Positions 42,530-51,645 of a stretch of DNA of 64,000 nucleotides are shown piece by piece. Position numbers and translations under genes: made by a program. Source of the DNA: a virus; the IMG/VR virus record IMGVR_UViG_3300009104_001210, positions 62,001 through 126,000 of that record. One strand, written 5' to 3'. Each line of letters opens with the position of its first letter. The first letter of the stretch is position 1. The notes beneath the pieces were generated by a model. It was not told where the DNA came from. It worked only from the letters and a program-made list of their open reading frames with translations, and made no database searches.

Positions 42530-43627
42530 ATGTCTACAAGAGACAAATTAGCAGGGGCTCTAGCTGAAAGTTTAAACAAAACATTCAAAGATACAAAAGT
42601 TGCATACTTTCTTGATGGTTCTGGCACAACACCTACAGATATAAAAGAATTTATTTCTACAGGTTCTACATTATTAGATTTAGCAATATCAAATAAAGCA
42701 AATGGTGGTATTGCAGTTGGTAGAATTACAGAACTTAATGGATTGGAATCAAGTGGTAAATCTTTGGTTGGTGCACATCTTTTAGCAGAGACTCAAAAAA
42801 AGGGTGGAGTAGCAGTTTATATTGATACAGAAACCTCAGTAAGCCAAGACTTTTTAAAAGTTATTGGTGTAGATGTAGGTACAATGTTATATCTACATTT
42901 AGAAACAGTTGAAGATATATTCGCAGCAGTAGAAGAGATTGTAGCAAAAGTTAGAGAGTCAGATAAAGATAGGTTAGTAACTATTCTTGTAGATTCACTT
43001 GCAGCTGCATCAACAAATGTAGAGATGGAAGCTGACTTTGATAAAGATGGTTGGGCTACAAGTAAAGCAATCATTATATCTAAAGCTATGAGAAAAATAA
43101 CACAAATGATTGGTAGACAGAGAGTAGCTCTTGTGTTTACAAATCAACTCAGACAAAAACTTGGTGTGATGTTCGGAGACCCCTGGACTACAAGTGGTGG
43201 TAAAGCATTACCATTTCACGCATCTACAAGAATTAGATTGAAGAACAAAGGTCAAATCAAAGATACTAAAAAGAATACAATTGGTATGACGATACTTGCA
43301 CAAGTTATTAAGAATCGTTTAGGTCCACCTTTGAGAAGTTGTGAGTTCCCTCTATATTTTGAGAGTGGAATTGATGATGTGGGTAGTTGGTTAAAAGTGA
43401 TGAAAGATCATAAGATAGTGAAACAGGCTGGTGCTTGGTATACTATAACTGACCATTTAGGTGAAGAACATAAATTTCAATCAAAAGAATTCGCACATAA
43501 GTTATCAGACCCAGACTTTAAATCATATGTATATGACCAAATTTGTGAAAAGGTAATATTAAAGTATGATATAAAAGATTTAGGTATTGATGATGTTATT
43601 GAGACAGATGAGGTGGTTGGTGAATAA
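42530..43627 (+). CDS. uvsX: Recombinase UvsX (RecA family)
   Basis: 365 residues (T4 UvsX 390). Walker A G-L-E-S-S-G-K-S (71-78), the acidic E-T-S strand (I-D-T-E-T, about 96-100), Walker B-type L-V-D-S-L-A-A (about 152-158) and the loop region F-T-N-Q-L-R (about 203-208) are present. It catalyses strand exchange for recombination-dependent replication and repair, with gp32 as partner. ACGGAG ribosome site; its stop overlaps the RNase H start. Confidence 0.95.
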   Translation: MSTRDKLAGALAESLNKTFKDTKVAYFLDGSGTTPTDIKEFISTGSTLLDLAISNKANGGIAVGRITELNGLESSGKSLVGAHLLAETQKKGGVAVYIDTETSVSQDFLKVIGVDVGTMLYLHLETVEDIFAAVEEIVAKVRESDKDRLVTILVDSLAAASTNVEMEADFDKDGWATSKAIIISKAMRKITQMIGRQRVALVFTNQLRQKLGVMFGDPWTTSGGKALPFHASTRIRLKNKGQIKDTKKNTIGMTILAQVIKNRLGPPLRSCEFPLYFESGIDDVGSWLKVMKDHKIVKQAGAWYTITDHLGEEHKFQSKEFAHKLSDPDFKSYVYDQICEKVILKYDIKDLGIDDVIETDEVVGE

Positions 43628-44691
43628 TGTCAAATGCCAAATATCTGTCTATATTTGAAGAGATAAAGAAAAAGGGGGGATCTGTAGATTTTGATAACCC
43701 CGACAAAAAAGTTTTAATAGTTGACGGCTTGAACACTTTCATTAGGGTGTTCAGCGTAATGCCAACTCTAAACGAAAACGGTGTTCATGTTGGTGGTATT
43801 GTTGGTTTTCTTAAAAGCATAGGATTTGCCATTAATATGTTTAATCCCACCCGTACTATCATTGTATTTGACGGTAAGGGTGGGAGTAACCGCCGTCGTA
43901 AATTATATTCCGATTATAAAAATAAACGTAGAACTTCTTACAGAGTCAATAGAGTAGAAAGTATTGGTGGAAATGTTGATGAAGAAAGAAAGAATATGTA
44001 TATGCAGCTTAGAAGAGTTGCAGACTATCTTGAACTATTACCATTAACCACTATATCCGTAGATGGTATCGAAGCAGATGATGCTATAGCATATATTGCA
44101 AAGAGTGTAATACCAAATGGTAAGAAAGTCATTATGTCAACCGACAAAGATTTCTTACAGTTAGTATCTGATGATATCAAGGTTTGGTCTCCTACAAAAA
44201 AGAAATTATATGACAAAGAAGCAGTTTTAGAAGAGTATGGATTGACGCCTGAAAACTTTATTCTTAATAAGATAATTGAAGGAGATAAATCAGATAATAT
44301 ACCTGGTGTAAATGGAGTAGCAAATAAAACTTTGATAAAAAATATACCAACTTTGGCTGAAGATAATACTAATTATAGAATAGATGAACTACTTAAATAT
44401 TCTCATGAAAATAAGGATAGTGGTGGTAGTTTTTTTATAAAAATATTACAAAGTAAAGATATACTTGAACGAAACTATAAGTTAATGCAATTAGAAAATG
44501 TTGAAATTAGTGCTTCAACTAAAACTAAATTGATTGATTTAATCAGAGGTCCTATCAGACGATTAGTTAAATATAAATTCGAATCCATGTTCATGGAAGA
44601 TAGATTATTTCAGAATTTACCAAATGTAAGTAGTTGGTTAGCTCAGAACTTTACTACTATGGATAAGTACGCGGAGAAAACCAATGGGTAG
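43627..44691 (+). CDS. rnh: RNase H / flap 5' nuclease (T4 Rnh-like)
   Basis: 354 residues (T4 Rnh 305). FEN-type acidic motifs: V-L-I-V-D-G-L-N-T-F (about 28-37), I-V-F-D-G-K-G-G (about 78-85), V-D-G-I-E-A-D-D-A-I-A (about 144-154), S-T-D-K-D-F-L-Q (about 167-174) and G-D-K-S-D-N-I-P-G-V (about 220-229, helix-hairpin-helix entry). It removes RNA primers from lagging strands. It overlaps UvsX by a base and the next small gene by 8 nt. Confidence 0.93.
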   Translation: MSNAKYLSIFEEIKKKGGSVDFDNPDKKVLIVDGLNTFIRVFSVMPTLNENGVHVGGIVGFLKSIGFAINMFNPTRTIIVFDGKGGSNRRRKLYSDYKNKRRTSYRVNRVESIGGNVDEERKNMYMQLRRVADYLELLPLTTISVDGIEADDAIAYIAKSVIPNGKKVIMSTDKDFLQLVSDDIKVWSPTKKKLYDKEAVLEEYGLTPENFILNKIIEGDKSDNIPGVNGVANKTLIKNIPTLAEDNTNYRIDELLKYSHENKDSGGSFFIKILQSKDILERNYKLMQLENVEISASTKTKLIDLIRGPIRRLVKYKFESMFMEDRLFQNLPNVSSWLAQNFTTMDKYAEKTNG

Positions 44692-44863
44692 AAAAAGAAA
44701 ATATTTTACTGCTAAAGAAAAGAAAGAAGCACAACGAAAATGGCAGATGGAACACTATGAGAGAAATAAAGAAGTTATTCTCAAGAAAATGAAAGAGAAA
44801 TATAGACTTAAAAAGGTTAATGCATTGAAATCAGAAAAAATGAAGACGATATATGGAGAGTAA
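44684..44863 (+). CDS. 59-residue basic helical protein between rnh and 41
   Basis: Short gene starting at ATG 44684 inside the end of rnh and ending inside the helicase start (11-nt overlap). Sequence pattern K-Y-F-T-A-K-E-K-K-E-A-Q-R-K-W-Q, then Y-E-R-N-K-E, a charged single helix type found in many phages. CGGAG lies 12 nt upstream. Tight double overlap argues for real translation. Function unknown; DNA or helicase interaction is possible. Confidence 0.65.
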   Translation: MGRKRKYFTAKEKKEAQRKWQMEHYERNKEVILKKMKEKYRLKKVNALKSEKMKTIYGE

Positions 44864-46229
44864 TACATTACATACGTATGGAAATGCCTTTCAATCAAAA
44901 ACTATTTCTGCATTTTTAACTGATAGTTTATTTTTACAAACTATTATAGAGATTGTTAAGCCAGAGTATTTTGAATCGGAAGCAAATAAATGGCTAGTTA
45001 CAGAAATACATAAATATTTTATTAATTATAAAACTTCACCTACATTAGAAGCATTGAAAATTGAAGTTAATAGTGTAGAGAATGAAGTTTTTCGTCTTAC
45101 TATAATAGAAGCACTTAAAGAAGCTTGGAAACACAAAGATTCTACAGATTTAAAATATGTTCAAGAAAAAACATTAGATTTTTGTAAGAATCAAGTTCTA
45201 AAATCTGCTATTATGGAATCTGTAAGTCTATTAGAAAACCAAAACTATGATGGTATTAAAACTGTTATAGATAGTGCTATGAAGGCAGGAACTGCTGTTG
45301 ATATAGGACATGAATATAATATAGGTATAGAAGAAAGATTAACTAAGTCTACAAGAACTACTATAAAAACGCCATGGGATGTGATAAATGATATAATGGA
45401 TGGTGGTCTTGGAGAAGGTGAGTTGGGGGTGGTTGTTGCGCCTGCAGGTATTGGTAAAACATGGTTATTGCAAAGTATTGCTGCAGGCGCAATTAAAAAA
45501 GGATTTACAGTAGTACATTATACTTTAGAATTAAATGAAAATTATGTTGGGTTGAGGTATGATACAGTTCTTAGTGGTATAACTACTCAAAATATAAAAT
45601 ATCATAAAGATGAAGTAAAGAAAATAATTGAAAGTGTCCCAGGTAAGATGGTTATTAAATATTATCCAACACGGGCAGCAACAGTTAATACAATTTCAGC
45701 ACATTTAAAACAATTAGAATTAAAAGATATAAAACCTGATTTAGTTATAGTAGATTATGCAGATATATTGAGAGATGTTAGTGGTATGAGAGAAGTTAGA
45801 CACCAATTAGGTAGTATTTATGAAGATTTAAGAGGGTTAGCGGGCGAGTTTGAAATTCCAGTGTGGACTGCATCTCAGGCTAATCGTTCAGCACTTGAAG
45901 AAGAAGTTATTGAAGCAACAAAAGTTGCTGAAGCATATAGTAAAGTTATGATTGCTGATTTTGTGTTAAGTATTAGTAGACAAGCACAAGATAAAATAAG
46001 TCATACTGCTAGGTGTCATATTATTAAGAATAGATTTGGTGTTGATGGTTTAACTTATCCAATGGGTATGAATACTAACATTGGTAAGATAGATATTTAT
46101 GAAAGCACGAGTAAACCAGGCAAAGAACAACAAGGTAAAATGGATAATAGAGAAGAGTTTAGAAGAAAATTGTTAGCTAGTAAGTATAACGACATGAAGG
46201 ATGAAAAAACTTCAGAAGGATTTGAATAA
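44853..46229 (+). CDS. gp41: Replicative DNA helicase (gp41-like, DnaB family)
   Basis: 458 residues (T4 gp41 475). N-terminal helical domain (1-150), then a RecA-like ATPase: Walker A A-P-A-G-I-G-K-T (196-203), H-Y-T-L-E-L-N-E (about 220-227), Walker B D-L-V-I-V-D-Y-A-D-I-L (about 294-304) and the W-T-A-S-Q-A-N-R motif (about 337-344). It unwinds DNA 5'-3' as a hexamer and works with a primase that is not in this window. Confidence 0.94.
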   Translation: MESNTLHTYGNAFQSKTISAFLTDSLFLQTIIEIVKPEYFESEANKWLVTEIHKYFINYKTSPTLEALKIEVNSVENEVFRLTIIEALKEAWKHKDSTDLKYVQEKTLDFCKNQVLKSAIMESVSLLENQNYDGIKTVIDSAMKAGTAVDIGHEYNIGIEERLTKSTRTTIKTPWDVINDIMDGGLGEGELGVVVAPAGIGKTWLLQSIAAGAIKKGFTVVHYTLELNENYVGLRYDTVLSGITTQNIKYHKDEVKKIIESVPGKMVIKYYPTRAATVNTISAHLKQLELKDIKPDLVIVDYADILRDVSGMREVRHQLGSIYEDLRGLAGEFEIPVWTASQANRSALEEEVIEATKVAEAYSKVMIADFVLSISRQAQDKISHTARCHIIKNRFGVDGLTYPMGMNTNIGKIDIYESTSKPGKEQQGKMDNREEFRRKLLASKYNDMKDEKTSEGFE

Positions 46230-46315
46230 AGTCATTAAGAATACAATATATATTATACTTACTTATAGTGGGAATTAAAAAACCAGAAGGTATTAGATTA
46301 TAGGAGATTGGTAAA

Positions 46316-48307
46316 TTGGATAAGTTTTTTTTGTCTGAAAATTTTGTAAGTAAATACAAAAGAAAAAAACCACCATTCGGTTTCAACGGTTTAGGTGAAT
46401 TAGTTTATATGAGAACTTACTCTCGTATTAAAAAAAACGGTAAAAACGAGAGATGGTGGGAAACAGTTCGTAGGGTTGTAGAAGGTACTTACTCTATGCA
46501 AAAGGCATGGATAGATCAACACCAACTCGGTTGGAATGCTTGGCAGGCTCAAGCATCAGCACAAGAAATGTACGATAGAATTTTTAATATGAAATTCCTA
46601 CCACCTGGCCGAGGTCTTTGGGCTATGGGAACACCAATTACAGAAGAAAAGAATTTATATGCAGCACTAAACAATTGTGCATTCGTATCCACTTCCACAC
46701 TTAAAGAAGATTATTCAAAACCATTTTGTTTTCTAATGGATGCCTCTATGTTAGGTGTTGGTGTTGGTTTTGACACTAAAGGTGCAGGTGAAATTGTTAT
46801 TAAAGGTGTAAACCGTGATAGAAATGAAGAAATATTTATGATACCTGATACAAGAGAAGGTTGGGTAGAATCTTTAAAGTTATTATTAGAGAGTTATTTT
46901 CATGGAACAGGGCCTATTACGTTTGACTATAATCAAATTAGAGATGAAGGTGAACCAATCAAAGGTTTTGGTGGTGTCTCAAGTGGTCATGAACCATTAA
47001 AAGAAATACATGAAGATATTCAGAATGTTTTAGAAGACAATACAGGCGAACCAATTTCAGTTACAACAATAGTAGATATAATGAATTTGATTGGTAAATG
47101 TGTTGTAGCAGGTAATGTTCGTAGAACTGCTGAGATCGTTTTTGGTGATCCAAAAAACGAAGAATATTTAAATTTAAAGAACTATAAAGTGAATCCACAT
47201 AGAGAAATGTATGGGTGGACTTCTAATAATTCAGTATTTGCTGAACTTGGTATGGATTATACAGATATCTGTAAAAGAATTGTAGACAACGGTGAACCAG
47301 GACTTGCTTGGTTACAAAATATGAGACACTTTTCTCGTATGAAAAATGGTGGAGATGACAAAGACCATAGGGTAGCAGGTGGAAATCCTTGTTTAGAACA
47401 ATCATTAGAAAGTTATGAATTATGTTGTTTAGTAGAAACATTTCCAAACAATCATGAAAATTTAGAGGATTATAAGAGGACACTTAAATATGCTTATTTG
47501 TATGCCAAGACAGTAACACTTGGTAAAACTCATTGGAGTGAAACTAATCGTGTTATGTTAAGAAACAGACGTATTGGATGTTCAGTTAGTGGTGTTGCAC
47601 AATTTATTACAAATAGAGGTTTAGAAGAATTAAGAAATTGGTTGGAGAATGGTTATGATACTATTCAAGATTGGGATTGTGTGTATTCTGATTGGTTAGC
47701 AGTACCAAAGTCAATTAAAACTACTTCAGTTAAGCCAAGTGGTACAGTTTCATTGTTAGCAGGAGCGACACCAGGACTTCATTACCCTGAGAGTCGTTTT
47801 TATATTCGTAGGATAAGACTATCCAAACATTCAGAATTAGTAACACCATTAAAAAAGGCAGGATATAAAATAGAACCCGCATTTGGTTCAGAAGATTCTA
47901 CAGTTGTTGTAGAAGTGCCAGTTGATGTAGGAAAGGGTATCAGAACTGCCGCTGAATTGTCTATTTGGGAACAATTTAGTTTAGCAGCATTCATGCAACG
48001 CCATTGGGCTGACAATCAAGTAAGTTGTACCGCAACATTTGATCCAGATACAGAAGCTGAAGAACTACCATATGTGTTGAATTATTTTCAATACAGATTA
48101 AAAGGTATATCATTATTGCCACGACACGACTTAGGTGCGTATAAACAAATGCCTTATGAAGCAATAGATAAAAAAGAGTATAATAAGCAAGTAAAACAAC
48201 TTAATAAACTAACTTTCGGTGTAATCAAAAACGAAGAGGCAGAAATAGACAAATTCTGCAATAATGATGTATGTGAAATACCAGGGGAAACTTTAGAAAA
48301 AGCTTGA
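46316..48307 (+). CDS. nrdJ: Adenosylcobalamin-dependent ribonucleotide reductase (class II, monomeric)
   Basis: 663 residues in the style of the monomeric Lactobacillus RTPR. N-N-C (C121) is the first redox cysteine; G-N-P-C-L-E (N357, C359, E361) is the catalytic Asn/Cys/Glu set; C370 is the second redox cysteine; and C648-x4-C653 forms the C-terminal shuttle pair. It reduces ribonucleoside triphosphates to deoxyribonucleotides using B12 from the host and needs no oxygen, replacing the NrdAB of T4. TTG start with TAGGAG. The leader contains ACAATATATATTATAC (46243-46258), a probable promoter unlike the late box. Confidence 0.95.
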   Translation: MDKFFLSENFVSKYKRKKPPFGFNGLGELVYMRTYSRIKKNGKNERWWETVRRVVEGTYSMQKAWIDQHQLGWNAWQAQASAQEMYDRIFNMKFLPPGRGLWAMGTPITEEKNLYAALNNCAFVSTSTLKEDYSKPFCFLMDASMLGVGVGFDTKGAGEIVIKGVNRDRNEEIFMIPDTREGWVESLKLLLESYFHGTGPITFDYNQIRDEGEPIKGFGGVSSGHEPLKEIHEDIQNVLEDNTGEPISVTTIVDIMNLIGKCVVAGNVRRTAEIVFGDPKNEEYLNLKNYKVNPHREMYGWTSNNSVFAELGMDYTDICKRIVDNGEPGLAWLQNMRHFSRMKNGGDDKDHRVAGGNPCLEQSLESYELCCLVETFPNNHENLEDYKRTLKYAYLYAKTVTLGKTHWSETNRVMLRNRRIGCSVSGVAQFITNRGLEELRNWLENGYDTIQDWDCVYSDWLAVPKSIKTTSVKPSGTVSLLAGATPGLHYPESRFYIRRIRLSKHSELVTPLKKAGYKIEPAFGSEDSTVVVEVPVDVGKGIRTAAELSIWEQFSLAAFMQRHWADNQVSCTATFDPDTEAEELPYVLNYFQYRLKGISLLPRHDLGAYKQMPYEAIDKKEYNKQVKQLNKLTFGVIKNEEAEIDKFCNNDVCEIPGETLEKA

Positions 48308-48333
48308 CAAGTACCTGGTTTTTGTCGTATATT
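48304..48333 (+). promoter_or_regulatory. Sigma70-like promoter before DNA polymerase
   Basis: TTGACA (48304-48309) and TATATT (48328-48333) are separated by 18 nt. The -35 box overlaps the RNR stop codon. This resembles a host-type early promoter and is the only clear consensus pair I noticed. Confidence 0.55.
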
Positions 48334-48360
48334 CAGATATCAAATTGAAGAGGTATAGTC

Positions 48361-50862
48361 ATATATCAAAATATCTTTTATCAGATAAGTAAAAGTAGAA
48401 TACATATTTGGGATGATAAAAAAGGATATGCAGTTTATCCATTTAAACCATATGCTTATATAAAAGACTCAAAAGGTACGTTTACTTCTTTATATGGTGA
48501 TAAGGTAAGAAGAATTGCTAAATCACAAATAGAAGAATATGATACTTCTTTTGAATCTGATGTGTTAGCAGAAACAAGGTTTTTAGTAGATAACTATACA
48601 GATTCAGATGATGTATCAGAGGGTCATAGAGTTATGTTTTTTGATATTGAAGTAGAGGTTACAGAAGGTTTCCCTTCAGTAGAAAAAGCTGACAATGCAA
48701 TTACTTCTATTGCTTTATATGATAAATTAACTAAAGAATATCATTGTTATGTACTTGACGCTGAAAATGCAGTTAATAGTGAAAATTTTGATAATGCTAC
48801 AGTAATAAAGTTTAAAGAAGAGAGAGATTTATTAAATAAATTTTATCAAAAATATCTTGAGATATCACCAACAATTATTAGTGGTTGGAATAGTGATAGA
48901 TTTGACATTCCTTATTTATATAATCGTTCTCGGAGGTTATTAGGTGAGGATGTTGCTAAATGTTTATCACCAATAGGTATTGTAGACTATAATAAACATA
49001 GAGGTGCTTATAAAATAGCAGGTGTATCTAGCTTAGATTATCTTGAACTATATAAAAAACTTACTTTTGGTGAAAGGTCTTCATATAGATTAGATGATAT
49101 TGGAAATTATGAAGTAGGTATAAAAAAAGTTTCATATGATGGTACATTGGATGATTTATATTATAATAATAGGAATAAGTTTGTAGAGTATAATATAAAT
49201 GACGTTGTTATTCTTGAAAAACTTGATGAGAAGTTAGATTTTATTGGTATTGCTAGAGCTATTTGTCATTTGGGTCATGTTCCATATGAAGATGTATATT
49301 ATTCATCACGATTTTTAGAAGGTGCTATTCTTGTATATCTTAAAAAACTTGATATTGTTGCGCCAGATAAGAAAAAAGTAAATAAAGAATTAATGAACAA
49401 TGGTGATAAGTTTTCAGGAGCATATGTACAAGAACCAATAAAAGGTAGACATGAGTGGATTTATGATTTAGATATTACTTCAATGTATCCATCAATTATT
49501 ATGACATTGAATATTTCTCCTGAAACAAAACTTGGAAGGTTAACAGGTTGGAATTCAGAAGAATTTGTTAAAGGAGTAGATAAAACATATACTATAGAAG
49601 ATGATTCAGGAAAAGAAAGTGCTAAACTAACTACAGCAGAGTTTAAGAACTTTTTAAAAAATAATAATGTATCTGTATCTACTAATGGTGTGTTATATAC
49701 ACAAGATAAAAGAGGGTTAATTCCAACTTTGTTGGAAAAATGGTTTGATGATAGAGTAGAATTTAGAAAATTAGCAAAGAAGTTCGCTGAAGAGGGTGAT
49801 AAAGAGAAATATGCATACTTTGATAGACGACAGTATATTCAAAAGGTTGTTCTAAATTCATTGTATGGTGTGTTGGGTTTACCTGTGTTTCGTTTTTATG
49901 ACTTAGATAATGCAGAAGCAACAACGACAACGGGTGTTGAGTTAATTAAATATACTAAGAAGATAGCTAATTATTATTATAATTCTGTTTTGGAAGATTC
50001 GGAAGATCATTGTATATACATTGATACAGATTCAGTTTTTTATTCTGCTGTTTCTATGATTCAAAAGAAATATCCACACATTAATATTAAAGATGAAAAT
50101 CTAATGATGGATAAGATTTTAGATATTGCCTCAGAGGTTCAAGAATATTTAAATAGTTCATATGATTTATTTGCTAAAAAGTTTCTTAATGTAGATAAAC
50201 ATAGATTTGAGATTAAGCAGGAATTGATTGCTAGAAGTGGGTTATTTGTTACAAAGAAAAGATATGGATTGAAAGTTGTTAATGATAATGGTGTTAAGAT
50301 AAATAAACTTCATGTAAAAGGTTTAGATATTGTTCGTTCAAGTTTTCCAATAGCTATGAAAGAATGTTTAACAAAAGTATTAGAAGATATATTAGCAAAT
50401 GTACCTCAGAATAAGATTAATGAGTTTATTCTTAATTTTAAGAAATCTATGAAGTTGAAAAACTATGATACTATTGCAATGCCAACTTCAGTTAAAAATG
50501 TTAAAAAATATGTTCAGAGGGGTGATGGTAGATTGTTAGCTAAAAAGGGTGCACCTGTTCATGTTAAATCAGCAATAAATTATAATAACTTTTTATTGTC
50601 AAGTAAACTTGAAGCAAAGTATCCTTTAATTGGAAACGGTGAAAAGATTAAGTGGACTTATCTAAAAGACAATCCATTTAAATTTGAGACTTTATGTTAT
50701 AAAGGACATGAGGATCCTCAACAAGTGTTAGATTATATAAAAGAGTATATTGATACCGATAAGATATATAAGCAAGCACTTAGTAAAAAAATAGTAATGT
50801 TATATGATGCATTAAAATGGGAAGAACCAAATGATGATTTTGGTTTTAATAAATTCTTTTAA
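48361..50862 (+). CDS. gp43: Family B DNA polymerase (gp43-like), probable ATA start
   Basis: 833 residues from ATA 48361 (T4 gp43 898). The first GTG (48562) would remove 67 residues that clearly belong to the family (Y-Q-N-I-F-Y-Q-I-S ... Y-P-F-K-P-Y-A-Y-I-K ... S-L-Y-G-D-K). AAGAGG (48348-48353) sits 7 nt before the ATA, in the position of the expected Met. Exonuclease motifs: F-F-D-I-E (about 93-97), S-G-W-N-S-D-R-F-D (about 174-182), Y-N-I-N-D (about 277-281). Polymerase motifs: D-I-T-S-M-Y-P-S (from D371), K-V-V-L-N-S-L-Y-G (about 495-503), Y-I-D-T-D-S (about 553-558). It copies the genome with gp45/44/62. Confidence 0.95.
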   Translation: MYQNIFYQISKSRIHIWDDKKGYAVYPFKPYAYIKDSKGTFTSLYGDKVRRIAKSQIEEYDTSFESDVLAETRFLVDNYTDSDDVSEGHRVMFFDIEVEVTEGFPSVEKADNAITSIALYDKLTKEYHCYVLDAENAVNSENFDNATVIKFKEERDLLNKFYQKYLEISPTIISGWNSDRFDIPYLYNRSRRLLGEDVAKCLSPIGIVDYNKHRGAYKIAGVSSLDYLELYKKLTFGERSSYRLDDIGNYEVGIKKVSYDGTLDDLYYNNRNKFVEYNINDVVILEKLDEKLDFIGIARAICHLGHVPYEDVYYSSRFLEGAILVYLKKLDIVAPDKKKVNKELMNNGDKFSGAYVQEPIKGRHEWIYDLDITSMYPSIIMTLNISPETKLGRLTGWNSEEFVKGVDKTYTIEDDSGKESAKLTTAEFKNFLKNNNVSVSTNGVLYTQDKRGLIPTLLEKWFDDRVEFRKLAKKFAEEGDKEKYAYFDRRQYIQKVVLNSLYGVLGLPVFRFYDLDNAEATTTTGVELIKYTKKIANYYYNSVLEDSEDHCIYIDTDSVFYSAVSMIQKKYPHINIKDENLMMDKILDIASEVQEYLNSSYDLFAKKFLNVDKHRFEIKQELIARSGLFVTKKRYGLKVVNDNGVKINKLHVKGLDIVRSSFPIAMKECLTKVLEDILANVPQNKINEFILNFKKSMKLKNYDTIAMPTSVKNVKKYVQRGDGRLLAKKGAPVHVKSAINYNNFLLSSKLEAKYPLIGNGEKIKWTYLKDNPFKFETLCYKGHEDPQQVLDYIKEYIDTDKIYKQALSKKIVMLYDALKWEEPNDDFGFNKFF

Positions 50863-50876
50863 TTTGGAGAAATAAT

Positions 50877-50921
50877 ATGATACTTATATATATGTATATA
50901 AAGGAGTTACAAAATGGATAA
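50877..50921 (+). other. Possible 14-codon leader peptide before gp45
   Basis: An ATG at 50877, with GGAG 9-12 nt upstream, opens a 14-codon frame ending at TAA 50919, overlapping the gp45 start (ATGGATAA). It could couple translation from the polymerase to the clamp. The stretch ATATATATGTATAT is also promoter-like, so the peptide may be incidental. Confidence 0.3.
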
Positions 50922-51645
50922 ACAAACGTTGATGGGATTCATCAATAGGTTTTATTTAGGTGGGCAAACTCAATCAGCACCTGTAAAATCAACAAAAGAC
51001 ACACTTAGTTGTGCATTTATCAACTCAGCAAAAAGTTGTGTTGGTGATATTGTTTTAGCTAAGAATGGAATTGGTGATTATGAAATGGGGCTGTATGAGA
51101 TTCAAGACTTAATTAAACTAATTAGTGTATTGGATGGTGATATGGATGTTGATGTTAAAACTGTAGGTGAAGTAGCATCACAGTTAGTCCTTTCACAAAA
51201 AAATACTAAAGCAAGAATAAATTATGGTCTTGCTAGATTGGATGTAGTTCAGAAGAAACCAGATTTATCAAATGTTCCTGAGTTCACATTAGAACTTAAA
51301 CTTGATAAGAAGTTCATTAGCACATTTATTTCAGGTAAAAGTGCGTTAAGTGAAGTTGCAACATTTGCTGTATTAGCAGATGGTAAAGAAGCAAAGGTTG
51401 TAATAGGTTATAGTTCTACAACACAATCTAATAAAGTTACAATCCCTGTAGAATGTAGTAAAGTAGATAGTTTTGAAGAGGCTGTATTATTTGATGCAGA
51501 TACTTTCAAAGAGATATTACTTGCTAACAGAGATTGTGAATCTTCAACTCTTTACATTTCAGATAAAGGGTTAGCTAAAGTTAATTTCAAGGTAGATAAT
51601 TTCGATTCTACATACGTACTAGTTGCAAAAACAACAGTAGACTAA
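50914..51645 (+). CDS. gp45: Sliding clamp (gp45-like)
   Basis: 243 residues (T4 gp45 228). Beta-rich, with alternating hydrophobic strands and an acidic overall charge, typical of the trimeric ring that tethers the polymerase and, in T4, also activates late promoters. F-T-L-E-L-K-L-D-K-K-F-I (about 125-136) is a representative strand-helix. AAGGAG ribosome site 8 nt upstream of the start. Position after gene 43 and before the clamp loader supports the call. Confidence 0.85.
   Translation: MDKQTLMGFINRFYLGGQTQSAPVKSTKDTLSCAFINSAKSCVGDIVLAKNGIGDYEMGLYEIQDLIKLISVLDGDMDVDVKTVGEVASQLVLSQKNTKARINYGLARLDVVQKKPDLSNVPEFTLELKLDKKFISTFISGKSALSEVATFAVLADGKEAKVVIGYSSTTQSNKVTIPVECSKVDSFEEAVLFDADTFKEILLANRDCESSTLYISDKGLAKVNFKVDNFDSTYVLVAKTTVD

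Noticed and set aside
48562-48564. GTG at 48562 as the polymerase start
   Set aside because: It would drop 67 residues with clear family resemblance, and no ribosome site precedes it; the ATA at 48361 fits better.
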